NCBI GenBank assembly: GCA_020736575.1
Contig: JAGPYM010000043.1
Location: 74,501 to 138,500, forward strand
Direction: 5' to 3'
DNA: 64,000 nt
Source: Thelonectria olida
Lineage: Eukaryota > Ascomycota > Sordariomycetes > Hypocreales > Nectriaceae
The notes beneath the pieces were generated by a model. That model saw nothing but the letters and a program-made list of their open reading frames with translations. It searched no databases and was not told the origin of the DNA. A program made the position numbers and the translations under genes. Below, in pieces: positions 54,317 through 64,000 of the stretch. The number at the start of each line of letters is the position of its first letter. Within the stretch, counting starts at the first letter, position 1.

Positions 54317-56866
54317 ATGCGCTTTCTTCCCAACGCATTGCTTGTCTGGCTGCTCCTAGCTATAGGCATTTTAGCAGCTCCATCCAACCCGGCTCTCGAG
54401 AAGCGTGCAACCCAGGTGTCCCTTATCAGTTCTACCTATTCTGGCTCCACGTTAGCAGGATCCATCAAGGTGAGAGGAAGCTGATCACTGTAAAAGATCC
54501 GCATAACTAATTGCTGACGGCCTAATGTTTGAGCACACTAGATCCAAAACATTGCCTATGCCAAGGTTGTTTCGGTGTACTGGGCCGCAGGCTCAACATG
54601 GATGAGCACGCCCATCTCAGCTTCCTACTCAACCGGACCAGATAGCACGGGTTATGAGACGTGGACTTTCTCAGGAACGGCAGCGTCAGCAACACAGTTC
54701 TACATTGCCTACACAGTCTCTGGCACAACGTGAGTATGACACATTATATCAAACGGGAGTCGAGGGGCTGAACCAAGTGACAGATATTATGATCCGGGCA
54801 ACAATGTCAATTACCAGATAACTACTTCTACTTCAAGTTCAAAGACTAGTTCCACCTCTACCAGCACGCAGTCATCATCTGCCACAAAGACATCCACTAC
54901 CATTACTACGTCGACATCCTCAACTGTTCCTGCGGGAACAGGGGGGACAGTGTCCACTAGTGCTATCCCGCCGTTTTATTCAGCCTCAGTCCCATCCGAA
55001 GCTGCGGCTACAGCGCCCACTGGATGTGGAAATTTTAACGGAAAGGACTCGTGCGCCTCCGGTGATACCTACACGGTCCCTGATTCAGCTGAGAATAGGC
55101 GATGGCAAACGCCGCCCAAGGGAGATACCGCCTACTTTGACACCTTCCAGTCGTACCGGTCGTTGACGGGCTATGCGGACATCCAGTACAGCTCTGCAAA
55201 GACCTCGGCCGCCGTGATCGTCAACTGCTTGTCGAGAACGGACGAGACGCTCACGTATAGCTTCAACGGCGCGAACCAGAGCAGCAATGTCTTCCAGGCC
55301 AGTCAGTCTACAAAGGGTGGCCTCAAGATCGTCGTCTACGGTAGCAGCGGATCGGTGCTGACCCTGGATCCTCTCTACTTCCTCTGGGAGAATGCCGCCA
55401 TTTCCGGCGGCCAGAGCACTTTCAGCGATGGCCAGAAGGGTGCCATCGTTGAGCTTTTCGGTTGGCCGTACAACGACATCGCAAAAGAGTGCTCCTTTCT
55501 CAGCAAGGCTGGGTATATGGGCCTCAAGATCTGGCCGCCACAGGAGCATGTCTGGGGATCCAACTATTACGAGCCCGACAACCAGTTCCGGCCGTGGTAT
55601 TTCGTCTACCAGCCCGTCTCGTACCGGCTGCAGTCGCGCATGGGAACGCGTGCTGAACTCCGTGCCATGATCCAGACCTGTCGTGCTGTTGGCGTCCGCG
55701 TCTACTTCGACGCCGTGCTGAACCACATGTCGGGCAACGGCAACGACGTGCAAAACCACCGCAACACCGACTGCTCCCTGTACACGGGACATAACGGCAC
55801 GGCCGGGTCGCCGTTCTACACTTGGGGTCAGACATACTTGATCAACCCCTTTTCCGGCACACGGCCGACGCTAGAATTCCCGGCGGTACCTTATGGTCCT
55901 ACAGACTTCCATTGTGAGCGGTCACTCAGCTCGTGGACAGATGGCCAAGTCATCACCAAGGGCTGGCTCGTAGGACTGACGGATCTGAACTCGGAGAAGC
56001 CATATGTCCAAGATAGAATTGCGACCTACCTCGTCGATGTCCTGTCCCTTGGTGCGTCTGGGTTCCGTGTCGACGCCGCCAAGCACATCGGCCCGGCCAT
56101 GATGGCGCAGATCTACAAGCGCGTCAAGCAGAAGCTAGGAGGAGGCGACTTCCCCGCCGACTTCATCTCTTGGAATGAGGTCATCCTCGGTGGTGAGAAG
56201 GACCTGCTCGCCTGCGGTGGTGGCGAGTGGAGTTGGTACACCAACTTCAACACTGTCCTCTCAGCGGCTGGGCTCTCTTCTAGTGACATTGCCAAGATCA
56301 AGATCTGGAGCTCTGATTATCCCAAAGAGTTTCCCGCCTGTGGCTCCTGGGTCATTCCCGCATCGCGGTTCGCCATCCAGAACGACGACCACGACCAGCA
56401 GTCGTCGGGCTCTTCGAGCCGAGACATGGGCGACACGGGAAGCGTCTTGGTCAAGGACAAGGATATCTCTAAACATCGGTCCTTTGAGGTCAAGCTGTTC
56501 AGCCGCACCGATGGCGATTGGAAAATCAAGCTGGTGCTGAGCAGCTATATGTTCGCATCAAACGGCGCCTCTGGCTTCCCTGATGGCCTGAGTGACTGCG
56601 GGCTGTATACCGGGAGCCAATCCGCGAGTGGATGTCTCGGCATGGCATATGATCAAGCCTACGTGGCCTCGGCTGTAAGTCACTGCGAATCTCTTCTATG
56701 TTTCTCTACTAACTGTCCAACCTAGTGTGGCTATGGAGGAGGTACCTTGACGGCCGGGAAATACACGCGTGTTCACAGGGACCTGTCCATCGTCAATGCC
56801 ATGCGAGCCTGGGTCGGCCTTGGTTCCACGACTGCATCGACCCTGGGGATCTCAGGTTGCTCGTAG
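54317..56866 (+). CDS. Secreted alpha-amylase: N-terminal starch-binding module, Ser/Thr linker, GH13 catalytic domain
   Basis: Exons 54317-54469, 54542-54729, 54784-56674 and 56726-56866, giving 790 aa. Signal peptide (MRFLPNALLVWLLLAIGILAA) then a Kex2-like EKR site. Residues about 36-135 form a beta-rich module (SIKIQNIAYAKVVSVYWAAG, FYIAYTVSGTTYYDPGNNVNY) like CBM21. A Thr/Ser-rich linker (about 136-185) follows, then the GH13 domain: VYFDAVLNHM (region I), GFRVDAAKH (nucleophile Asp), SWNEVILG (acid Glu) and IQNDDHDQQ (third Asp). This endo-acting enzyme opens raw starch outside the cell. An N-terminal binding module before GH13 is unusual for fungal amylases, which more often carry a C-terminal CBM20. 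Divergent to glucoamylase. Confidence 0.93.
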
Positions 56867-57242
56867 GACTTCAAGTTGAATGCAAGCAGAGTCGTCCGCA
56901 TTTCAAGCAGAGGGACAGCAGCGGTGCAAGTGCAGCATAGGGTCGGTGTAAGTTGCGCAAAACTCGGTGAAATGTTGAGGGCCGGGAGTCGTCACGAAGT
57001 ATGCAGTTAGGTGCGATAAGAGAGGTATCTTGAATAGGTACACTTGCACTAAAGGCCTGCGGCCAAAAAGGGCCATCCGTATAAGCACCCGTCAGGGCGC
57101 ACGTTAGTGGCCGGTGAGCCCAAACTTGACGAGATGTAATTAATTACAAGTGCGTAATTATTGAGCATCGTCCCTTAATATCCCCTGATGGCTCCCTATC
57201 ATCTTTTGGCCTGTTCCGAGCTCCATCCCACTTACAGAAGCT
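56867..57242. other. Intergenic between convergent genes
   Basis: 3' ends of two converging genes. taattaattaca at about 57138 may be part of the amylase 3' end processing region. Confidence 0.4.
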
Positions 57243-58718
57243 CTAACTATCTTGAGACTTCCCACCTTGTGCTCTCCATCGACTAAGTAATCGTTCTTTA
57301 TCTTCCTCTTTCAAGCCTTGTATCTTGCCGAAGTCGAAGCCATCACGAGGCCAATAACCCCCTCCTCCGGCCAACCAGATATCCGCCCTCTGTTTCTGGG
57401 ACTGTAACATTTCCTCCCAAGGCCAGTCAAACTGCCTCTGGAAATGGCGTGGGAGGGCTCTTATTTTTTTCCACTCCTCCCACGACCGAGTCATCTCACC
57501 CGTCTCATTGCTGTCCCAGAAGGCATATCCACACTCCCATAGGTTTCTATCTTCGTCATCGAACATGGGATACATGAAGCCGTTGTCGAAGTGTGATGAG
57601 AGCCACGTTTGAGAAGGGCCAGACCCTGCAGCATCATGCTTCTCGTCCAATGGCTGACTGAGCTGAGACAGATCGTCTCTTCTGGTGTGGGTAGGAACCA
57701 TGATCTCAATCTCTGGATGTTCCTCATCAGGGTCCATTTTCTGCAGCTGGGCGCAAGGCCAGCAGTCCCAGGACCTGGCTTTAAATAGACTTAGGTCTAA
57801 GAGGTCAATTCTTTCATCGAAACTGCGCGCCCGGATTACAGAACCCAGAAAAGGGAGCCCGCAAGAGAGCTTCCAGGGTTGATTAGCCACGTTTCGTAAT
57901 CTCCATAGAGAGAAATAAAGAACACAAACAAATTCTTGAAGATAGGCGTTGTCCTTCTCATTCCAGTACACCGGAAGTTCTCCATAACCCACGTCGTGTG
58001 CAGCAACGTCGTCAAAAGCTATTGATGGTTAGATAGCTCATCAGATGGCAAATGCAGCCGTGGTCTTACCTTCACCGACTTTCCGCTCGAGATATCCGTA
58101 GACGCAGGCCAGCTGTGCGTTAACCCAGGGTGAAAAAGCCTCGAAGAAAGTCTCAGTTATCTTGTCATCTAATGCTTGCAGGTCATATCGACGACAAAGT
58201 AAATTGCACATGAGCTGATAGCGGAAGAAAGCTCGATTTAGACGGACCCTCTCTTGTGCCGATATGTCGGGTGGGTGATTCACCTCCAGCCTCTCGTTGA
58301 GCACCGGAATGGTTTCTTCGACCAGATCCTTGATCAGAAATTGAACCGCCTCGTAGTCTCTGCTGATTTGAGCGGCATCGGATATGGACAATTCCAAAAT
58401 GGAAGACGTGGCGATACTTGGGTCCAAGATGGTTGTTTTCAGCTGCCTTAAAAGGCGGAGTCCGGCTTCAGTGTCTCTCTTAGCGATACGACCTGATTTC
58501 AGAAGTGCAAGCGCGAAAGGGAGGATATCCAGCGGTATTCGATTTGTGAGGATGCTGCCAATGGTTGAATAGGTATTATCCTGGAATGCGGCGTGGAAGA
58601 TGGAGTGACTTAACACGGCATCGTGAAGTTGCGAGATGGAGTCTAGTTGGCAAAGGATGTGTGCCACAATGTGCAGAGGTATCTCCAGTAGGAGACTTGA
58701 TGGTTCATTTGCTGCCAT
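57243..58718 (-). CDS. F-box-like fungal protein of unknown function
   Basis: Exons 58718-58070 and 58018-57243 join through a 51-bp intron to give 474 aa. The N-terminus SLLLEIPLHIVAHILCQLDSISQLHDAVLSHSIFHAAF has the LP-x-EI...IL..L hydrophobic pattern of an F-box, which would recruit SCF ubiquitin ligases. The rest is mostly helical, then Trp-rich and acidic (WECGYAFWDSNETGEMTRSWEEWK), as in many fungal hypothetical proteins. The frame is open upstream to 58922, but only from GTG; the ATG at 58718 fits the F-box start. No partner or pathway is visible. Confidence 0.75.
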
Positions 58719-59325
58719 TTCCGGCGTCTTCGTATGAGTTTCTAGAAACTTGCAAGTGGGTGAGAGCCTTTCCTTACTACCTTGGCTGATGTATTGATAT
58801 ATTGCGAGAAGCCAGAGATGAGTCAGAGACGTCAGCGGGTGGTCACGTGCACACCTGCGGCTGAAATGAATCTGATGATGAACATGGGAGCAGCTCACTA
58901 GGATGACTCTAACTAATTCCACTGTCTATGATGAGAGTTTCGTCTTACATGGCCGGCATGCCTACGTGCTATGCAGTGTACTCTCCTTCAATCAGTCTTT
59001 TTCGCGTCTAACGATTACTTTAGTCCTCTTGTTCAATGTCCGATAGCCACAGACAGCCTTTCGGCAAGAATAGTTCTTTTAGACATATTCAACAGTATGG
59101 CCAAAATAAAGCAAAGGTTAATCTTGGTTGGTGACAAAGCTTTATAGTCTTGTTCTTCTCTACGTGGAGATCAGCCTCCCTCATTCGAACCAGCTCGCAA
59201 CAGTCTCTAGCTCTCTATTTATTCTAACATTAACATGATGAAAACCATATTCTTACATGATTGCACGTCCATCTTCCGTGAGGAAACTATGACCGGCTCC
59301 GGGCGTCGTACTGTAAGGTAAAACT
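58719..59325. other. Intergenic
   Basis: Promoter of the F-box-like gene and 3' flank of the 7TM gene. No coding feature. Confidence 0.45.
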
Positions 59326-60785
59326 CTACGTCCGCAAAATCGCCCTCTCGCTATGGTCGTCCCGCTGTCCGTCCGGACTTCCAGCAGCGTGTACCGCTAT
59401 TGTGCCACCATTCTTAATGTCGGGATCCATTTGCCGCAGCTCAGTCTCGTCGTCTTCGGGGAACTGCGAGTACTGGCTGCGCTGCTTGCGACCTCTGCTG
59501 AGTCCGCCGCTCTGCTGTTGGCCGTATGTTTCTCCGTAGCTCGCTGATCCGTACGATCCCATGAGACGAGGCATCAAGTGTTTGAAGAACTTGCGCAGGG
59601 TGGGCATGGAGCCGCATATAACGAACAGATTGGCTTCGACAAAGCTATTGAGTGCATGTTAGCAAGCGGTTTGGTGCAACTTCGTAACCGAGACTTACGT
59701 CCAGATGTCGGCCGGGGCAGCGTCCCAGGACGGATCTGTGCTGGCGAGCACCGGGGGTAAATAAACAAGACGGATGACCGACGTGGCGAGCGTCCTAAGA
59801 GCTTTAGCGGCAGTTCTTAATAGATAGGAACAGAAACGTCTCACATAGATCCAATCCCAAACACGATAATGGCACCAATCTTTTGCATCTTTGGCATATG
59901 AAGCTTGTACACCATCGGTATCGGCAGGACAAACAGGATCGTATCCGTAATAATGTTTGACACAGCCGTGGCCATGTATAGGATTGTAGCCTCGATACAC
60001 GTGCCTCCTTTCACTTTAAAGTCGAAGGCTTTGCGCGGAGGGTTGCATACGAAGAACATCATGAAGGTGATGACGGCCGTGTAAATAGCGACGATGGTGA
60101 TGCTCGACCAGACAGCAACGCGGAACCACTTCTGGGGCGAGAGGTGGAGATAGAAGGTGAGGAGAGAGAGTTTGACAAAGCCATTGCAGAGCATGTAGGT
60201 GGGTGCGGCGATGTAGCTAATCTTTACATTGGTGTTAGACAGAGTTCTGAGTTGACCGAGAACAGGGCATCAACTTACGAGTGCGTACTTTTCGAAGCGA
60301 GTCAAGGGCATCTCCCAAGAGTGAGCGCAAAAGCCACCTTCTGCAATTGAAGCTGTTGGGTTGTTAGTATTGACCCTTAGGATGGTGAGAAGGGCAGAGC
60401 GGGAACTGGGATCGATTACCAGTCATCAAAGCTTGTGTCAGGACTGATGTCAGCTGTATGTGGTTAGCAATCTGCATTCTGGCCTCCAATTCCGCCTGAT
60501 AACTCACCCATCCGAGGAACATGAATCCTAAATGCATGTTAGCAGTGTCCTTTCCTCGAGTCCAGCGGCATCCTATTTACCATCGTCCACTTGCAACCCC
60601 TTGGAGAGAAAGATCTTGGTATAGTACCGCTGCAAGAGCGCAATCAGGGCCAAAGGCCCACCAATCCCAAAGATCAAGTAATGTTCCAACTTCTTGTTCT
60701 GCTTCGGGTGGTCAAAGTCGACGATATATCCATCCGGAGGGAGGCGGAAGACCTCTACACCATCGACCGTTGGAAATGCTGACAT
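59326..60785 (-). CDS. Fungal 7TM integral membrane protein (rhodopsin-domain family)
   Basis: Seven minus exons: 60785-60581, 60527-60508 (20 nt), 60453-60420 (34 nt), 60352-60279, 60221-59845, 59794-59699 and 59644-59326, giving 374 aa with every phase consistent. TM segments include YLIFGIGGPLALIALL, MFLGWLTSVLTQALM, YMLCNGFVKLSLLTFYLHLSP, AVWSSITIVAIYTAVITFMMFFVC, NIITDTILFVLPIPMVY, IGAIIVFGIGSMTLATSVI and a last one with NLFVICGSMPTLRKFF. The motifs CNPP and DPSWD are characteristic of the large fungal rhodopsin-like/SAT4-type family. The Ser/Gln-rich tail is cytosolic. Ligand and role are unknown. Confidence 0.85.
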
Positions 60786-62456
60786 GACGGGAACTGGAGA
60801 AACGCAAAAGAGTGATGTGCAAGTCGTAACGATCAGCGGGGCCCTTCCCGGATTAAAGATGGGGACCGTGTCTCAAGACGAAGGGTTTGTTGGTCGATTA
60901 GCTGTGCTAAGTTTTCTCAATGCATAGCGGTAGCTGCATGGAATCCTTCTCAAGTGCTTCGTAGTGGCTTCAAGAACCCTGACTCGTACTTAGTGTCTTT
61001 CTTGAAGCGCCCTGAGGGAGTCAATTAGTCTTCGAGGAGGTATGAAATCACATCCCGGAGGCTGCATGATAGCGGCATCTGTTCCACGAAATAATTGGCC
61101 AGGAGTGCCGGCTGTGTATCCCCGCAAGCCAAGTCAGACCGGCAGAAGCTGATGTTCTTGGCCAAGGATAGTCCAGGGACTCCAAGCGAGAACGTGGGAA
61201 TCGAGTCAGTTCTCAGCCCTCCGAGTTGGTCTACAGCCATGGCAAGGGCTACAATCGGACCACTCGGCACGGCATTGGCGGAACCCGGTCTTCCAGGTGG
61301 TGCGTGGCGCCCTATAAGCGCCACCTCCTGGAAGTAGTCGACGGTTCGAGCAAGCATCTGCAGCCTTCGTGGTTGCGCCACGTCTCACGCACGACACATG
61401 AAGTTATCACACGCAGGAGGAAATCTCGCAACTACCGCAGATGCCGCAGGCAACTTTCTTGACTATGCCAAGGACGCGTGCCGAGATGCAGGGGACCGAT
61501 TCGCAAGAGCCGTGGGCTGAAAATGATGCTGTGGCTAGGCTTCTAAGACAGAAGATCTGCAAGCTGACTTCCGTTCCAGAAGCAGCTTTTGCCATTGAGA
61601 GGTTTTTGTGCATAGATACTGCAGGAGCTATGTATATCGACAAGTTGTTGGCTGTGCTTCTTCTGCAGAGACAAGTCGAAACACCCCGCAATGGTCTCCC
61701 TCACCTCTGCGTACGAGAGACGCAGGCTGCTACCATTACACACAGAAGCTTTCTTTCCATACCTGGTACATACGAAAGTCGAAGCAACTCACTTCATACG
61801 GGTGCATTAGTTCGCTTGCCAAGGCCCCCAGATGTAATCTTCAGGCTTCTCCAACCACTTCCCCGCATAAACTAAAGAGTCAAAAGGAAGATCCCGGCTT
61901 TCCGGCGGGATCCAGCGCCTGGACTAGTCGAAGGATAGATAACCGGGCTCCATAAGTTAATCCCCATAATCTTAACTACTTCTTAGTGCTACGACCCAAC
62001 TCTTCGATGCCGTTGGCCATGGGGGAATCGAGTCGAGGCCTTTGATGAGAGAGTTTGGTGCCGTTACATAGCGCAAGCGGGGCTACCTCTCTTGTCAGCA
62101 ACCACTCCGACCCAAACGGCAACATCTCCCAAGCGAGAGAACCCTGTTTAGGAGATCTCTCCTGTACCTGGATGGGGGATAAACAACCTACTGTATATCC
62201 TTTGTTGGCCGATGTCTCCAGGGATCTTGAGAATGCGTAAATTACTCAGTCATCACTACGAAGCAAAGAGTAAAGACGGAGGAACCCTTGCCTCGCTTAC
62301 ACGCTCTCTGGGTCTCTGTCGCCCTCCCCAGACATGCTGTAGCATTCCTATATTTATTTCACTTTGCCTCGCTCTGCTGATCCTTCCCTTCTCCAAGTCC
62401 ACCTCGACCTGTCTAATCTCCAATCAAACTCTGTTCCGCCGATTTCTTTCTGCACG
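60786..62456. other. Intergenic; two unassigned open frames
   Basis: No recognised gene. A minus frame at 61025-61381 (118 aa, GTG start) and an ATG-initiated plus frame at 61441-61875 (144 aa) have no family features, and other frames overlap them. A decayed gene is possible but cannot be supported. Core promoter of the FAD oxidoreductase: a tatatttatttcac element at about 62349. Confidence 0.35.
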
Positions 62457-64000
62457 ATGAAAGCGTCCATCGCCTGTATCCTACTGCTCGGCGCTTGCGC
62501 GTCGGCCACAGAAACCAGTACAGATTCTGATCGTTCCAAGTCCTGCGTACGTTCCTTCCCACTGAATATATGCAGCCCGTTTGTGGCTGATAGAACGATA
62601 GTGCTCTGCCCTGGCCGCCGTCCCTGAGCTCCAGGGCAAGGTGTATGTCCCAGGTACCTCTCAATACAGCCATCGCTTAGAGACGTACTACTCGGCCAAC
62701 GCTGCCCTGGCACCCTGGTGCATGGTTCTCCCTGAGCGTACACAGGAGGTCTCTAGCATTGCCAGGGTCATCTCCAAGTACCAATGTCCCTTTGGTATGC
62801 GTAGTGGTGCACACTCTGCGTGGAAGGGATCCAACGGTGTTGAGAAGGGCATCACCGTCGACTTCAGTAAGTTAATTGGTTTCACCTCCTTATAGAGTTT
62901 AATGACCTGACTTAACATGCCTGTAGGTTACATGAATGCTACCACGTACGACACGTCAACAAAGATTGCTTCCGTCCAGCCTGGATCCGACTGGGGTCAT
63001 TCCTATGAGGCACTAAACCAATACGGCGTCGCCAACGTCGGAGGACGAGCTTCCGTTGTTGGTGTTGGTGGTTTCACCACTGGTGGCGGCGTAAGTACTC
63101 CTTCATCATCACCAACCCTACTTTGCCTCCTCGAATGCAGCATTACTTACTCGCATAATCTCCAGTATTCTTTCCACACCAACGCGCGCGGCTTTGCGTG
63201 TGATACCGTCGCCAACTTCGAGGTCGTTCTCGCCGACGGCAGCATCGTCAATGCCAACAAGAATAAGAACAGCGATCTGTGGAAGGCCCTGAAGGGTGGC
63301 TCTGGGAACTTGGGCTTTGTGACTCGCATCGACCAGTGTATGGAATCCTTTCCGTCCCTGTCCAAGGCCCTCCTCAATAACACACTAACGATGGTTAATC
63401 AGATGTCGTCAACTCGAACAAGCTCTGGGGAGGTTTCGTTGGCTTCGATCTGGCCAAGCGTGACGCTGTCTACGACTCCTATCTCAAGTTTGCCGACAAT
63501 ATGGGCTCCGACCCCGCCTCACAACTCATTGTATCCGTGCAGTACAATGGCAAGGAGCGTATCCTGATCTCTGTCCTCTCCAACTCGGATGCTGTTGATT
63601 CTGCCCCTGCATTCGATGACTTCCTCTCGATTGATCAAACGTCCAGCACTCTAAGTACTGGCAATATCTCTCAATTAGTGCCTCAGTTTACTGGCCCTAC
63701 GCCCCTTGGACTCTAGTAAGTTCCTGACCCGTGGCATAATCTCCATATGTTTCTAACGTGTTCTTCTAGCGCCAACTGGATGGCCGGCATGACCAGCAAT
63801 GATATTCGCATCATGAAATTCATGGACGACAAGCACGCCGAATATGTCGAGAAGATGAAGGCTGCCGCCCCGGGAGCTGTCTTCAGTGTTCTCGTCCAGT
63901 TCCAACCCGTCACACAGTCCATGGTCGATCACTCCGCCGCATCCGGCGGCAATGTGCTTGGCCTAGAGGCAGTTGTTGCTAATGGCCCTGCGCTTATGTG
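62457..64000 (+). CDS. Secreted FAD-linked oxidoreductase, berberine-bridge type (3' end outside window)
   Basis: Exons 62457-62546, 62602-62866, 62927-63090, 63166-63337, 63403-63715 and 63770-64000 (window edge), with 411 codons seen. Signal peptide MKASIACILLLGACASATE. The FAD-binding PCMH domain shows APWCMVLPERTQEVSSIARVI, then MRSGAHSAWKG, where the His matches the residue that carries covalent FAD in this family. It is followed by VQPGSDWGHSYEALNQYGVANVGGR, FTTGGGYSFHTNARGFACDTVANFEVVLADGS and WKALKGGSGNLGFVTRI. The substrate domain begins at YVVNSNKLWGG. These enzymes oxidise sugars or secondary metabolites outside the cell using oxygen. The donor at 63338 was chosen by phase. Confidence 0.9.

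Noticed and set aside
55085..55835. Long minus open frames opposite the amylase catalytic domain
   Set aside because: Antisense shadows of GC-rich codons in a well-supported gene.
61025..61875. Open frames that might be a small gene or decayed gene
   Set aside because: No recognisable motif, GTG start on the minus frame, and overlapping alternatives on both strands.
1..64000. CRISPR arrays, rRNA or tRNA genes
   Set aside because: No regularly spaced repeat-spacer arrays and no rRNA-like sequence noticed; no tRNA cloverleaf recognised by eye, though a tRNA scan was not possible.

Overview
The window is nuclear DNA of a filamentous ascomycete (Pezizomycotina). The genes carry short introns (about 45-130 bp) with GTANGN donors, CTAAC/CTGAC-like branch sites and YAG acceptors. 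The families are typical of the group: Zn2Cys6 and bZIP regulators, a HET-domain relic, a fungal cytochrome P450, GH15 and GH13 starch enzymes, a DUF3176 protein and a fungal 7TM rhodopsin-like protein. A long AT-rich block shows repeat-induced point mutation (RIP), which also points to this subphylum. I cannot name the genus. Exon joins were worked out by hand from splice signals and codon phase.

Layout. 1-4.1 kb: the tail of a Cys-rich open frame, a small glutamine-rich conserved protein and a secreted GPI-type protein. 4.2-6.0 kb: a quinate-permease-type sugar transporter (minus). 7.5-21.6 kb: one nested transposon island. The outer element is a Ty1/copia retrotransposon destroyed by RIP (154-bp LTRs, target duplication ctcct, minus strand). 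Inserted in it is an intact, non-RIPped Ty3/gypsy chromovirus (388-bp LTRs identical by eye, target duplication ctaag, minus strand). The chromovirus has gag, pol with a chromodomain, a candidate -1 frameshift site, a candidate self-priming site, and a spliced gene on the opposite strand for a small six-cysteine, coiled-coil protein.

21.8-26.4 kb: a P450 gene with a frame conflict and a heavily frameshifted HET pseudogene. 27.5-42 kb: a membrane-anchored carboxylesterase, a PIF/Harbinger-like MITE, a Dal5-type MFS transporter, a Zn2Cys6 regulator, an alpha/beta hydrolase broken by one missing base, a zinc alcohol dehydrogenase and a bZIP regulator. 42-46 kb: a DUF3176 gene broken by a 25-bp tandem duplication, and a histidine-phosphatase protein.

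46.6-56.9 kb: a starch-use cluster of a maltose/alpha-glucoside permease, a Zn2Cys6 regulator, a secreted glucoamylase (GH15-CBM20) and a secreted alpha-amylase (starch-binding module-GH13). Glucoamylase and amylase diverge from a shared 1.6-kb promoter region. The expected logic is extracellular hydrolysis of starch, uptake of maltose or other maltodextrins, and local transcriptional control. 57-64 kb: an F-box-like protein, a 7TM protein and the 5' part of a secreted berberine-bridge-type FAD oxidoreductase cut by the window edge.

The most interesting material is the chromovirus: an antisense regulator-like gene, a palindrome array in U3 that could serve promoters in both directions, predicted self-priming, and insertion into presumably heterochromatic RIPped DNA.
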